Shown here piece after piece: positions 27,023 through 38,065 of a stretch of 64,000 nucleotides of DNA. The translations under genes and the position numbers were made by a program. The notes below the pieces were generated by a model, which saw only the letters and a list, made by a program, of their open reading frames with translations, was not told where the DNA came from and made no database searches. Source of the DNA: Symbiodinium natans (taxonomy: Eukaryota > Sar > Dinophyceae > Suessiales > Symbiodiniaceae); assembly GCA_905221605.1 (NCBI GenBank), contig CAJNDS010002097.1, forward strand, positions 316,001 to 380,000, written 5' to 3'. Numbering within the stretch: the stretch's first letter is position 1; each line of letters begins with the position of its first letter.

Positions 27023-27431
27023 AGCGCAAGCCCCGAAGCCTAAGACTCGGGGCTTGGTCGGGTCAGCATGGGCTTTGCGAATTACTTAGGGCGTCGTGTA
27101 CAGAGGGACCCTCAACCCTAAACCCTAAACCCTAAACCCAAAACCCTAAACCCTAAACCCTATGGTAGGGGGGAGAGCAGCTTATGGTCCCTCTTTGGGC
27201 AACCTAAAGGTCTGGGGGTCATGGTTTAGGGTAACCCTAGGGCTCCAAGTATGTCAACAATACCTGCACTGGGGTCTCAAGTCTGTAAATCTTCTGTAAA
27301 TACTACAGTTTTTTAGTTAGAATCTTTTTTATTATTCTGTAAATACTACAACTTTTTAAAAGTCTTTTTTTATGTTCTGTAGATACTACCTACTTTGGGC
27401 TGTTTGGAGCCTTAGGGTAGCTGGCCGGTAC

Positions 27432-27483
27432 GCCGCCCCTTCGCTGAGGACAGGGCGGAACCAGTCTCAGCTGAACCAGGCCT
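27432..27483 (-). CDS. LRR-like exon
   Basis: After cctgcgag reads GLVQLRLVPPCPQRRGG with donor GGC|GTACCG. LVQLRLVP fits an LRR core. Confidence 0.5.
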
Positions 27484-27889
27484 CTCGCAGGATACAGAAG
27501 GCGGTTTAGGGTTTAGGGTTTAGGGTTTTGCGTGGTGGGACAAGAACTCAGGGGACCTCATACTTTGAGGGACCCTTCATCCGACTTCCCCCTTCAACCC
27601 CCTATAAAACTCGTACTTCTCTATTTGCAATACACACCTTCAGAAGCATCTACAAGAAGGAGGCTCGGTCGATGTCCCGAAGCCCTCAAGGAAGCGTGCC
27701 GTAGGGAAGGTTTTGGGGGGGATGCCCCCTTTGGGCGGAGTTGTGGCCCGAGGGGTTTGAACTCTGGAGGGTTTAGGGTTTAGGGTCTAGGGTCTAGGGT
27801 TTAGGGTTTAGGGTTTAGGGTTTAGGGTTTAGGGTTTAGGTTTAGGGATTAAGTGTTTCGGGTTGGGCTTGCATGCTTGTGCTTGGCGT

Positions 27890-27965
27890 CCCAACTCTTA
27901 AAGCAGATGGCGCGAAGCTGGTACGCCTCCCCTTCGCACGCCCATCTTCCGTAAACCACAGAGCA
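27890..27965 (-). CDS. Exon candidate
   Basis: Frame contains ALWFTEDGRAKGRRTSFAPS just downstream, on minus, of the 28-kb satellite. Borders unclear. Confidence 0.35.
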
Positions 27966-27967
27966 CC

Positions 27968-29236
27968 GGGATGGCCCATTATACCCCATGATCCCTTAAC
28001 AGGCCTTAATGATACCCTATAATCCCTTAAAAGGCCCTTCATAGGGTTCATTATACCCTATAATCCCGTAAAAGGCCCTTTATAGGGTTCATTATACCCT
28101 ATAATCCCGTAAAAGGCCCTTTATAGGGTTCATTATACCCTATAATCCCTTAACAGGCCCTTTATAGGGTTCATTATACCCTATAATCCCTTAACAGGCC
28201 CTTTATAGGGTTCATTATACCCTATAATCCCTTAACAGGCCCTGTATAGGGTTCATTATACCCTATAATCCCTTAAAAGGCCCTTTATAGGCCTTCATTA
28301 TACCCCATAATCCCTTAACAGGCCTTCATTATACCCTATAATCCCTTAAAAGGCCCTTTATAGGGTTCATTATACCCTATAACCCCTTAACAGGCCCTTT
28401 ATAGGCCTTCATTATACCCCATAATCCCTTAACAGGCCTTCAGTATACCCTATAATCCCTTAAAACGCCCTTTATAGGGTTCATTATACCCTATAATCCC
28501 TTAAAAGGGCCTTTATAGGCCTTCATTATACCCCATAATCCCTTAACAGTCCTTCATTATACCCTATAATCCCTTAAAAGGCCCTTTATAGGGTTCATTA
28601 TACCCTATAATCCCTTAAAAGGCCCTTTTATAGGCCTTCATTATACCCCATAATCCCTTAACAGGCCTTCATTATACCCTATAATCCCTTAAAAGGCCCT
28701 TTATAGGGTTCATTATACCCTATAATCCCTTAAAAGGCCCTTTATAGGCCTTCATTATACCCTATAATCCCTTAAAAGGCCCTTTATAGGCCTTCATTAT
28801 ACCCCATAATCCCTTAACACGCCTTCATTATACCCTATAATCCCTTTCAAGGCGTTTCTTGGGTTCATTATACCCTATAATCCCTTAAAAGGCCCTTTAT
28901 AGGCCTTCATTATACCCCATAATCCCTTAACAGGCCTTCATTATACCCTATAATCCCTTAAAAGGCCCTTTATAGGGTTCATTATACCCTATAATCCCTT
29001 AAAAGGCCCTTTATAGGCCTTCATTATACCCTATAATCCCTTAACAGGCCCTTTATAGGGTTCACTATACCCTATAATCCCTTAAAAGGCCCTTCATAGG
29101 GTTCATTATACCCTATAATCCCTTAACAGGCCCTTTATAGGGTTCATTATACCCTAGAATCCCTTAAAAGGCCCTTCATAGGGTTCATTATACCTAATAA
29201 TTCCTTAACAGGCCCTTTATAGGGTTCACTCTGGGG
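27968..29236. repeat. Satellite of 41-bp and 31-bp units with a higher-order period
   Basis: About 31 units of ttcattataccctataatc + ccttaa(a/c)aggccctttatagg(g). Some units lack the last 10 bases and carry cccCataa instead of ccctataa. These short units recur about every 113 bp (41+41+31), for example near 28300, 28414, 28531 and 28644. No coding frame; probably intronic or intergenic. Confidence 0.9.
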
Positions 29237-29399
29237 ATTTTAAGGCCTAATAGCCCATTCTGGCAACCCTATAACTCTAGGCCACCCAAAAACACGAAAA
29301 TCGTAAAGCCTTTCTAGGGTTTAGGGTTTAGTTTTTAGGGTTTAGGGTTGTACAACTTCGACCCCTGAAGCCTTGGGATCTTCCCCCATCATGTGTATA

Positions 29400-29478
29400 C
29401 TAGCAGCCCTTAAAACAGGGACTTTTTGTAACCCCTGCTTGAATCCTATTAAGAACTGTTGGCATAAGGGGAAACATC
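29400..29478. mobile_element. IR-F element, diverged copy
   Basis: agcagcccttaaaacaggga ... ctgttggcataaggggaaac, same arm phrases as 256-357. Confidence 0.5.
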
Positions 29479-29635
29479 CAAACCTGAAGCCCGTAAATAA
29501 AAAAGAAAACTTTACAAGCCCTAAGCCCTGAGCAATAACCCAGAAAGCCTTGCCAACCTCTTCCTTGCAGCACCTGAACCCTTGAACCCTTAACCCCCCC
29601 CCCCCAAAAAAAAAAAAAAAAAAAACGAAACGCCT

Positions 29636-29718
29636 CTACTACTATTTGCTTAAGAACCCCAAAAGAATAAATAATAATAATCCGTATATTACCCTTATGG
29701 TTCTTAAGCAATTGGTAG
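29636..29718. mobile_element. IR-D element
   Basis: ctatttgcttaagaacccca ... atggttcttaagcaattggtag; compact, near-perfect 20-bp arms. Confidence 0.65.
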
Positions 29719-30795
29719 TCTCGGCCCCTGAACAATTCTTTTAAAAAGCCACAGGCAGCCTACTTGAAGTTGCATCGGTTGCACGAACCTCAAATACACG
29801 GACTCCTGCACTTCATCACTACAATTACCTACATACCTACAGCCCCAGTGATAGAACCTCACCCCCCCCCCCCCCCCCCCCCCCCCCCCAAACCCTAACC
29901 CTACCCCCACCCTAACCCCCCCCCCCCCCCCCAAAAAAAAAAAAAAAAGACTCCACGTAACCCGAGCCGATTTTGGTCCGTGGCTCTTGCGCTTCCCCAC
30001 GTGGGTGTTGGGGCTTTGCAGGGTTTAGGGGTTCAGGGCGTCGGTTTAGGGGCTAGGGTTTAGGGTTTAGGGTTTAGGGTTTGGGGTTTAGGGTTTAGGG
30101 TTTAGGGCTTTCAGGATTTTGGGGGGGCTCAGGGCTTAGGGTTTCTAAGGGCTTTCGGGCTCTCGGGTCAGGGTTGCAGGGTAAATGTTGTAGGGTTTAG
30201 GGTGGTTTAGGGTCTGTGGCTGGGCTTTACGCTGCGCCGCAAACTTTAGGGTGCAGGGATTTGGGTTTTGGGTTTTTTGGGTCCCGAGTTCAGGGCTTAA
30301 GGTTTAGGGGCTTAGGATCCCTAAACCCCTAAACATGCTTGCCCAGAACATCTCCAGCCAACTGCCATGCAGAAAAGCCTACAACCTGCGAGGTTCGATT
30401 ACAAGGGACTTTCTTATTATAGGGTTTTTAGGGTTTGTAGGTGTATAGGTTGGATTTGTGCTCTAGGGCTTGGAGGGTTTTCAGGGGTCTAGGGTTGAGG
30501 TTTAGGGTCTGGGGTTCAGACTCCTGACTTCCCCAAGCTCTACAAGTTTGTTTTCTAGGTTTGGGGTTTGGGGCTAGTGTACAAGGGCCTCAGCTGAAGC
30601 ACTTGAAACCTGGCATCAACCCAGGCATGCGCGAATTCGGACGATAGGCTTGGGCCGTCGGACGCCGCACCCAATTCCCCCAAAGTCCCTAAAAGCTCCT
30701 AAAGCCCCTATTCGCCCTTAGGGTTTAGGGTTTAGGGTTTATAGGGTTTAGGGTTCCGCAAAGCCCCTAAAACCCCTAAAGTCCTACAAAAAGGG

Positions 30796-30882
30796 GCCTT
30801 CATAAATTAGAATAGGGTTTTGGGGGATAGTATGGTTTTCTTAGAAATGGACCATAAGGAAATACTATTGGTACTTTCCAGT
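30796..30882. mobile_element. IR-N element
   Basis: agaatagggttttgggggat ... ggaccataaggaaatactat. A second copy at 59598-59684 (aggatagggttttggggttc ... ggaccagaatggaatactat). Confidence 0.5.
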
Positions 30883-31189
30883 GGTTCGATTCACCTACAG
30901 TTGTAAGTTGTAAGGGCTATCCCGACTTAATAGGGGGCACTTACAACAAAAGGTGGGACGAGGTCTAGGGTTTAGGGTTTAGGGTTTGGGGTTTGGGGGT
31001 TTGGCGGTTTGGGGGTTTGGGGGTTTGGGAGTTTGGGGGTTTGGGGTTTGGGGTTTTGGGTTTGAGGTTTGGGGTTTTGGGGCGCCAGATCCCAAAGCAC
31101 ACGTTGGAGGGCTTTAGGGCTGAGGGTTTAGGATATAGGGTATACGGTTTAGGGTTTAGGGGCTTCAGGGTTTAGGGTTTAGGGGTCAC

Positions 31190-31265
31190 TTTTCTAGGAG
31201 CAGTGGCAGCTCCGATGCTGGGCGTCCCAGGTCCAAACCCACTCAGGGAGGCCCCGCGGATGCAT
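31190..31265 (-). CDS. Exon candidate
   Basis: Frame contains RGASLSGFGPGTPSIGAATA and PRK, donor AAA|GTGACC. Confidence 0.45.
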
Positions 31266-31447
31266 TGGGTCAGAAACAACACGCAACCCATCAAAGCCTT
31301 CAATCCCCATCTGTCTTGAAGGATGTAGAGGGTAGCTGCCTGCACCTAAAACAAATCCTTAGGGTTTCTTAACCCTAAACCCTAAACCGTAAACCCTAAA
31401 CCCTAAACCCTATACCCTAAACCCTACACCCAACCGCATCCTGAAAC

Positions 31448-31514
31448 CTTCACGTGGCCGCATTGGGTACAGCGGCCGGTTGCCTTGGGTGACGGCGGTC
31501 CTGGCCATGGCCAT
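31448..31514 (-). CDS. Exon candidate, possible start
   Basis: ATG GCC ATG GCC start and frame MAMARTAVTQGNRPLYPMRP, ending GAAG|GTTTCAGG. The Met may be internal. Confidence 0.42.
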
Positions 31515-31761
31515 AGGAGTCCGGCTAAGGGTTTAGGGTTTAGGGTTCAGGGTTTAGGGTTTAGGGTTCAGGGTTTAGGGTTTTAAGGGCTCAGGGTAAA
31601 AAGGCAAGGGCCCAATAAGACGAAACAAGCCTCAGTATCTCTTATATGTCTTCCGTATCATGGCCCCTCAGTACTCCTTCCCAGTATCAGGGGACCCGCC
31701 CTGCCCCTCTGAAATTGAGTTTAGGGTCAGGGTTTCGAAGGGCGGCAAGTGTCTGCTCTAC

Positions 31762-31803
31762 CTGGGTCGTGCGACTCATCGCGTGCACGTTAGGCTTACA
31801 CGG
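31762..31803 (-). CDS. 42-nt exon with consensus donor
   Basis: After cactgag reads PCKPNVHAMSRTTQ, then CAG|GTAGAG. Confidence 0.48.
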
Positions 31804-32389
31804 CTCAGTGTGTTTAGGGTTTAGGATGAAGTTTCTAAACCAGGCGTTGTAAAACTAGAGCCCTTCAAAGAAAACCTGCCCTAAACCCTAAGCCATTAAA
31901 AACAAAAAACCCGCTTACATGGAAGTTCTGATGCCGTAGCCCAAAACCCAATCCCTAAACCCCAAACCCCAAAAGATCCCTGAACCGCTCAACCCCAAAA
32001 GCCCACATGTTTAACCAACCCAAACCCTTGAACCACAAATGGGGATTGGTCTGAACCGATCTAGTCCTTAAATCACTAGAAATGACAGGGACAGCACCCA
32101 TGCTTAGAAGCCCTAAAAACCCAAACTCCCTAAAGCTTTAAGCCTCGAACCCTAACATCCGAAACCCCAAACCCTAAACCCACTAAGCCACAAACTCTAT
32201 ACCCAAAAAACCAAAAACCTTTAACCCCATAAAGCCCTGAAGCTCCTAAGCCACAAAGCCAAAAACACTGAATCACACCACTCTAAACCCAACATTCTTA
32301 GCCCCTCCATCCATCCCTAAACCCTAAACCCTAACCCTAAACCCTAAACCCTAAACCCTATACCCTAGACCCTAGACCCTAAACCCTAC

Positions 32390-32463
32390 CCTTGACAAGG
32401 CGGCACAGGAGGCGGCGTCCTCTGCGCGGGTGACAGCGGGGCCGAGCCTGGGCCAAGGCGTTG
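32390..32463 (-). CDS. Exon candidate
   Basis: After gtccag. In the phase set by exon 32593-32653 (GG + C) it reads NALAQARPRCHPRRGRRLLC and RLVK; another frame is Pro-rich. Donor AAGG|GTAGGG. Confidence 0.45.
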
Positions 32464-32484
32464 CTGGACCCCAAGCAAACCACC

Positions 32485-32582
32485 CTAAACCCTAAACCCT
32501 AAAACCCTAAAACCCTAAAACCCTAAAACCCTAAAACCCTAAAACCCTAAAACCCTAAACCCTGCACCCTAAACCCTAAAAG
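32485..32582. repeat. CCCTAAAA 8-mer array
   Basis: A run of CCCTAAAA units shows amplification of an 8-base variant. Part of the intron between exons 32593-32653 and 32390-32463. Confidence 0.85.
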
Positions 32583-32592
32583 CCTTTCACAC

Positions 32593-32653
32593 CCTGACAA
32601 GGCCCGGGCAAGCGGATGAGCGCTGGAACTGGCAGCCATGGGGCAACCTGGCA
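32593..32653 (-). CDS. Exon candidate
   Basis: After gtccggcag reads PGCPMAASSSAHPLARALS plus two bases, donor CAGG|GTGTGA. Confidence 0.48.
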
Positions 32654-32798
32654 CTGCCGGACCGGAGAGGGCCGGGGGAGATGGGGTTGTGGGGCTCGAG
32701 GGCTTTAAGACTCTAGCGCTTTGGGGTTTAGGTTTTAGGGAGTAGTGTTTAGGGTCTAGGGTCTAGGGTCTAGGGTTTAGAGTTTAGGGTTTAGGGTT

Positions 32799-32841
<43 letters not shown>

Positions 32842-33396
32842 GGGCGGGGCGGGGAGGGTAGGGTGGGTTTTAGGCTTTAGGGGTTTTAGGGCTTTAGGGC
32901 TCGGATGAAGCAGGTTCGGACTGAAAGATACTGTGCTTCGACTTACCAGAGCGCTTTAAGGGTTTTGCAGGGCATTCGTCGAGGCTTGTAGCGTGTTAAA
33001 GGTTTGGGTTGTTTGTTGCAGGGTTTTGCGTTTCTTCTACCACCCCGCGCGGCTTTCATAATCGGAATCTCCCCAGCGGAAGATAGAACAATCCCTCGAG
33101 TGGGGGGTTGTCCAAGTAGGGGTACCCCTTTTCTACGCCCGAATAGCATAATCCTTACTATTCCCGAAACCCTAAACCCTTCGGCATTACGGGGTCTGCC
33201 ACAGCTTTCCTGACTATTCCCCAAACCACAACTTTCCTTTCCATTCCCTAAACCCTAAACCCGAAAACCTTTTAGGGATTACGGGGTCTGCCACAGCTTT
33301 TGGGGCTTGGGCTTTAAATGGCTGAGGCCTGACAGGCGGGGGGAGTACAGGGCTTGTGGTGACCTTAAATGTCCTTGAACCCCAAAACCCTTAAAC

Positions 33397-33600
33397 CCCT
33401 AAACGCTAAACCTCTAAGCCCCTAAGCCCCCTAAACCCCTAAACCCCTAAACCCCTAAACCCCTAAACCCCTAAAACCCCTAAACCCCGAAACCCCTGAA
33501 CCCCTAAACCCCTAAACCCCTGAACCCCTAAACCCCTAAACCCTGAACCCCTAAACCCCTAAACCTCTAAACCCTTAAACACCTAAACCCTAAACCCTAA
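33397..33600. repeat. CCCCTAAA 8-mer array
   Basis: About 25 units, mostly CCCCTAAA, with ending CCCTAAA units. Confidence 0.85.
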
Positions 33601-33631
33601 TCAAAACCCCGGAACCCCAACATCCTCTACT

Positions 33632-33753
33632 AATTGCTTAAGAGCCCCCAAAAACACAAACATTCTTGCTTATTATGGGAAATATAGGGATTATTATGGG
33701 TAATATAGGGATTATTGATATTTTTCTTTTGGGGTTCTTAAGCAAACAGTAGT
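33632..33753. mobile_element. IR-D element
   Basis: ctaattgcttaagagccccc ... ttggggttcttaagcaaacagtag, with an internal duplicated phrase tattatgggaaatatagggat. Confidence 0.62.
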
Positions 33754-34131
33754 CCTAAACCCTGCACCCTAAACCCGAAACCCTAAACCCCAAGATCCTA
33801 AACTCCGGGAGATCTCAGAGTCGCACCAACTGGCGCAGGTCCAGCAGCACCTACCATGGAACTTGACGATGTTAGGTTTAGGGTTTAGGGCTAGGGTTTA
33901 GGGTTTAGGGTTTAGGATTTAGGGGTAGGGTTTAGGGCTTAGGGCTTATAGGGTTTAGGGCTTGGGGCGAAGTTTTAGGCTTTAGGGTTTAGGGCGAGAC
34001 CAGCTTCCTGGAGCTGAGACCCTAAACCCCCGAAAGGAACCTACAAACTTCCCCCACAACCCTATACCCCCAGCAAGCTTCTTCAATCAAACTTCCTAGA
34101 CACCCTAAACCCTAAACCCTAAACCCTAAAC

Positions 34132-34189
34132 CCTAAGAGGGTGTAGGCGCAGACCGCACTCTGCGCCGGGCTTGGGGTTGACCACAACG
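34132..34189 (-). CDS. Exon with good splice sites
   Basis: Acceptor acacgctcgcag, reads VVVNPKPGAECGLRLHPLR, donor AGG|GTTTAG. Confidence 0.52.
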
Positions 34190-35156
34190 CTGCGAGCGTG
34201 TTCTCAAAATGCAGGTAGAACATGCACCCCATATAGCCTAAACCCTAAACCCTAAACCCTAAACCCTAAACCCTAAACCCTAAATAGTCGAGGTCTGTGG
34301 GTCGCCTCCCCACTCTCGCCTGATGCACATCGGCATGGCAAAAACAACTCACGAAAGCAGCCGAACTGGACAGCAAAGACAAAGGCAGGGCCTGTGAGCG
34401 ACACCAGGTCTGTTCATCCCAGCACCCAGCACCCCAGCGTGCCCTAAACCATTCTGAACCCTAAAACCTAAACCCTAAACTCTAGACCCTACACCCCTAG
34501 ACCCCATGACCCTAAACCCTAAACTCTGAACCCCAAGCCCCTAGACTCTAGAACTATAACCCTAAACCCCGCTAAACCCTCTACTAAACCTCGAGCCCTC
34601 CAAGCAGCACTGGCAGCTTTAGGCTTGCGCCACGACGGTTTATGCTCATCCCAGTCTAAAAGCCTAAACCCTAAAAACCCTCAAGGGTTTAATTTAGGGT
34701 TTAGGGTTTAGGGTTAGGGTTCAGGGTTTAGGGTTCACCCCAAACCCTAAAACCCTCAAAGCCCTAAACCCGAAAATCCTCAAAGCCCAAGCCGAGAAAA
34801 AAAGTCCCATGCGCTCCCGAACTTGCTCCAACCTCTGCCAACCTGGGTTTGTAGGGCCTATGGGGAAACACGTATATATATATATATATGTATATATATA
34901 TACATTCATTTATTGTTATTTATATTATATTATAGCAAATAACAATAATTATTACACTACTGAAATTGAACGGCAGGCATAATAAGAATACAAAGGGTTT
35001 GTAGGGCTCTTATGGGGTTTATAGGCCGGGCTTATATAGGGCCAATATAGGTTTCTAGGGCTTACAGGGTTTATCGGGCTTCTGGGTGTCCCTGCGGCGC
35101 AAAAACCAGAACGACCCTAAACCCTAAACCCTAAACCCTAAACCCTAAACCCTCAC

Positions 35157-35229
35157 CTAGCCGTCTGGGTTCCCCGCCGGCCAGATCGCGATGAGGCCGA
35201 AGCCAGCCTGGACTGCGCGAAGAGTGCCC
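35157..35229 (-). CDS. Exon with strong splice sites
   Basis: Acceptor atgctcgcag, 23 codons containing LFAQSRLASASSRSGRRGTQ plus two bases, donor CTAG|GTGAGG. Ser/Arg-rich. Confidence 0.55.
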
Positions 35230-35415
35230 CTGCGAGCATGCGGGGGCAAGGGGGGCCGGGGGGTGGTTAGGTTCTAGGGTTTAGGGTTACGTAGGGCTGT
35301 TGGGCTATAAGGTTTAGGGTTATAGAGTTTGGGGTTTAGGGCTTAGGGTTTAGGGTGTAGGGCTTCGGGTTTAGCAGCCGCCCTGGGCAATTCAACGGGT
35401 AAACCCCCCTCCCCC

Positions 35416-36130
35416 AGGAAGCAGGCCATTCCGCAGAGACTTACACTCGACTTGATTTTGCTGGCCCATCCCAGCCCCAGACTTCTAAACCTAAACCCTA
35501 AACCCTAAACCCTAAACCCTAGACCCTAAACCCTAAACCCTAACCCTAACCCTAAACCCGATGTGAACCCCAAGCTTAGGAAGCCCAAGCACGACACGAC
35601 TCGCTGTTGCTCAAACTCGATTTGAACCCCGGGCCGGACCAATTGAGACGGTTTGACCGAAAACAGAGTTGTTTGCAAACGGTTTTGGGTAAACAATAAA
35701 AGCGTTTAAAGATTCGCCTCGCCAAGCCCTTCCAAACGCTTTTAAGCACTCCTAAGCACTCAAGACCTTCTAAAACCTTCTAAACCCTTCTCCCCAGGAA
35801 CCCTTGCAAAGCGCAAAGATTTTAAACTTGATTTGAGTTTGTTGCCCCATTCCCCAGTCCCAGATTTCTGAATCCGATTTGAATGCCGAGCTTGGAAAGC
35901 CCAAGTCCGACCAAACCCATCCGAAAACCGACACAACCCCAAATTTCAAAACTCGATTGGAACCTCGGGCCGGACCCAACTGAAACGGCTTGACTGAATG
36001 CATATGTGCTTGCAAAAGGCTTTGGACAAACTAACTTGTTTCGCCAAACCGTTCCAAGCGCTTGTAAACCCCTCTTAAGCTTTTACGTCCTTCCAAAAAA
36101 ATTTTAAACCCTTCTACAACCTTCTAAACC
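35416..36130. repeat. Two-unit duplication (about 310 bp), first unit holding a heptamer array
   Basis: Matching landmarks: cgacttgattttgct (35449) / aacttgatttgagtt (35826), cccagacttct / cccagatttct, ccaagcttaggaagccc (35573) / ccgagcttggaaagccc (35886), cgggccggacc (35630) / cgggccggacc (35965), then accttctaaa. In unit 1 an array (35487-35558) sits after acttct; unit 2 has atttctgaatccg with no array. Confidence 0.72.
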
Positions 36131-36254
36131 TTTCCATATCCCGCTGGAGGCTTCTGAACCCGATTTCCTATTCTCTTGAAAGCTGTCGTATTCTCGATCT
36201 CTCTCATGGACGTTCCAAAACCCAAGTTCTGGTAGTCTGTAAAAAAAATGTTTG

Positions 36255-37190
36255 GGATCTTCCTGCAAGACCTATTAATTCCTTCGAAGGATGCCTTTTA
36301 GAGATTTCTTCTAGGATCATTTGGCGAAGATCATGATAATTCATGTTCTATCAAAGGGAAAGAGGTACTCAATTTCCTTGGATATGTTTCTTGGATATTT
36401 CCCCGATGCCAGAATTCAATTTCTTTTTTGCGAAGAATCTAATCATGTATGTCATTTTTGCCAACTCAAATAAAAATCAGAGATTTCCAATTCTCTTGAA
36501 AGATGAGATTTTCTTCTTGATATCTTTCATGGAAACTTCAACAGCCCATTCCTAAATGTTCTAACAAATTCTGATCAATTATTCTTAGTTTTACCAAATG
36601 AAATAAATTTAGAAGAGTTCCTTCTGGAATCTTCCTATAGGATGTATTGATTCCTTCGACAAATCCAACTTAAGAGATATTTATGAGATTTCTGTTAGGA
36701 TCATTTGACGAAGATCATGATCACCATCTTCTACCAAAAGGATTGAGTATTCAATTTCGTTGGGTATTCGTTTTTGACATTTCTTCGATTCAAAAAGAAA
36801 TAATTATATATTTTGAGAAGCATCTGATCATTCGTATCATGTCTGTCAAGTCAGTTATAATCAGAAATTTCCTATTATCTTTCAATAATTTTATTCTTGA
36901 TATTTCGTATGGAATTGCCAAAAATCGATTCTAGATATTCTAATAAGATGCTGATCAATTTTTTTTAATTTCTATCAAGTCAAATGAATTTGGAAGAATC
37001 CTTCTGGGATCTACCTGCAGGTCGTATTACTTCCTTCGAAGGATCTCTCTTCAGAGATTTATGTTGGAATCGTTGACGAAGATCATGACCATTTTTTGAT
37101 GAAGATCATAATCATTTGATGAAGATCATGATCAGTCACTTTCTATCAAATGGAAAGACTACTCAATTTCATTAGACATGTTCTTCTTTG
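36255..37190. repeat. AT-rich satellite, about 375-bp unit, 2.5 copies
   Basis: ggatct(t/a)cctgca-type starts at 36255, 36628 and 37007, each followed by tccttcga(a/c)..., tttgacgaagatcatga and aatttc(c/g)ttgg. Strongly AT-rich against the GC-rich surroundings. Many weak frames, none gene-like. Confidence 0.75.
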
Positions 37191-37239
37191 TTTATTCGGT
37201 TGTGCCCATACTTTCAATGAGGCAACCGTGAAAGCAGGT

Positions 37240-38060
37240 TTTCCGCCGACCCCAGTGCTACCGCTGGGGGGCCGTCAGTGAAGACCCCCCACCGCCCTCA
37301 CCGCCCTCACCCGCTCTCACAGCATGCTGCTCATGACACCTTGAATTGGAGTGTTTTTGCATTGTTTGGCTTCAGTGCATGCCCAAACCCCGCCACCCAT
37401 CGCCCTCACCCATGACGCCTTGAATTGGACCTTTGACCCCCCCCCACCCCAGCCATTCAGGTGGTTTAAAGGGTCCAGTGCATGCCCGACCACCCCCTCC
37501 CACCCCCCCCCCCCCCCACCCCCCCCAACCCCGCCCACCCCCCCACCCCCCCACCCCCCCCCCCCCCCACCCCCTCCCCCACCCCCCCCACCCTCCTGTC
37601 GGCCTCGCCCCTCCCCTGCTCCGCCCCTGACCAATCTGAGGAAACCAGTCCACGCCCGCCCTGGCACCCCCCCCCCCCCCCCCCCCCACCCCCCCACCCC
37701 CCCACCCCCCCCCACCCCCCCCACCCCCCCCCCCCCCCACTCCTAACCTCCCCAGCCCTCATCATTACCCCCTCCCACCATCGTGCACCATCCGACCGCC
37801 CCCCCGCTCTCACCGCTCTCATCGCTTCTTCATCTCTATGCCCCCCAGTCCACCCCTGCCTTCCGCCCCCAACTCCCTAATCCGACACCAACCCTCTACC
37901 GTCACCCCCCACACCCCCCACCCCCGCCGCCCCCCTTTCCACCCCCACCCACCCCCACCCCCCCCGCCCCCGCCCCCCCCGCCTGCCCGCGCTCCACCCT
38001 GCCTTCCGCCCCAATGCGACTGTCTTGGGTCTGGGGTCGGCGGCACTGGCGGTAGCCATT
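37240..38060. repeat. C-rich low-complexity tract
   Basis: CCCCCACC-type sequence giving poly-Pro or poly-Gly frames on both strands. It also holds a 77-bp spaced repeat of catgac(a/g)ccttgaattgga (37333, 37411) and sgtgcatgcccgac / sgtgcatgcccaaac. Not a gene. Confidence 0.75.
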
Positions 38061-38065
38061 AAATC

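Larger units (their letters stand above)
29238..31185. other. Degenerate heptamer region, no supported gene
   Basis: Holds IR-F (29400-29478), IR-D (29636-29718), IR-N (30796-30882), long C/A runs at 29595-29622 and 29863-29948, G arrays at 30048-30110 and a TTTGGGG-rich variant array at 30980-31080. Minus frames over the C/A runs are low complexity. Confidence 0.5.
20001..32000. repeat. Interstitial TTTAGGG arrays, 20-32 kb
   Basis: CCCTAAA: 20690-20722, 22003-22118, 22871-22958, 23295-23428, 24256-24290, 24937-25050, 26432-26493, 26868-27022, 27113-27165, 31371-31425. TTTAGGG: 22209-22345, 22675-22740, 23560-23610, 24367-24463, 27502-27527, 27768-27847, 29317-29350, 30048-30110, 30717-30750, 30965-31080, 31530-31590. 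Confidence 0.86.

Noticed and set aside
27968-29236. CRISPR-like array
   Set aside because: Units abut without unique spacers, and the genome is eukaryotic.
29400-30000. Minus frames of about 100 codons with Phe/Gly runs
   Set aside because: Created by C/A homopolymers and IR-F/IR-D elements.
36343-36934. AT-rich frames of 70-83 codons
   Set aside because: They lie in the 375-bp satellite and differ between its units.
37317-38062. Several overlapping Pro/Gly-rich frames of 60-135 codons
   Set aside because: CCCCCACC low-complexity DNA read in all six frames; composition explains every one.
38041-38062. Possible dinoflagellate spliced-leader relic (ggtagccatt)
   Set aside because: Only about nine bases match the spliced-leader core; the TTTTGGCTCAAG part is missing.
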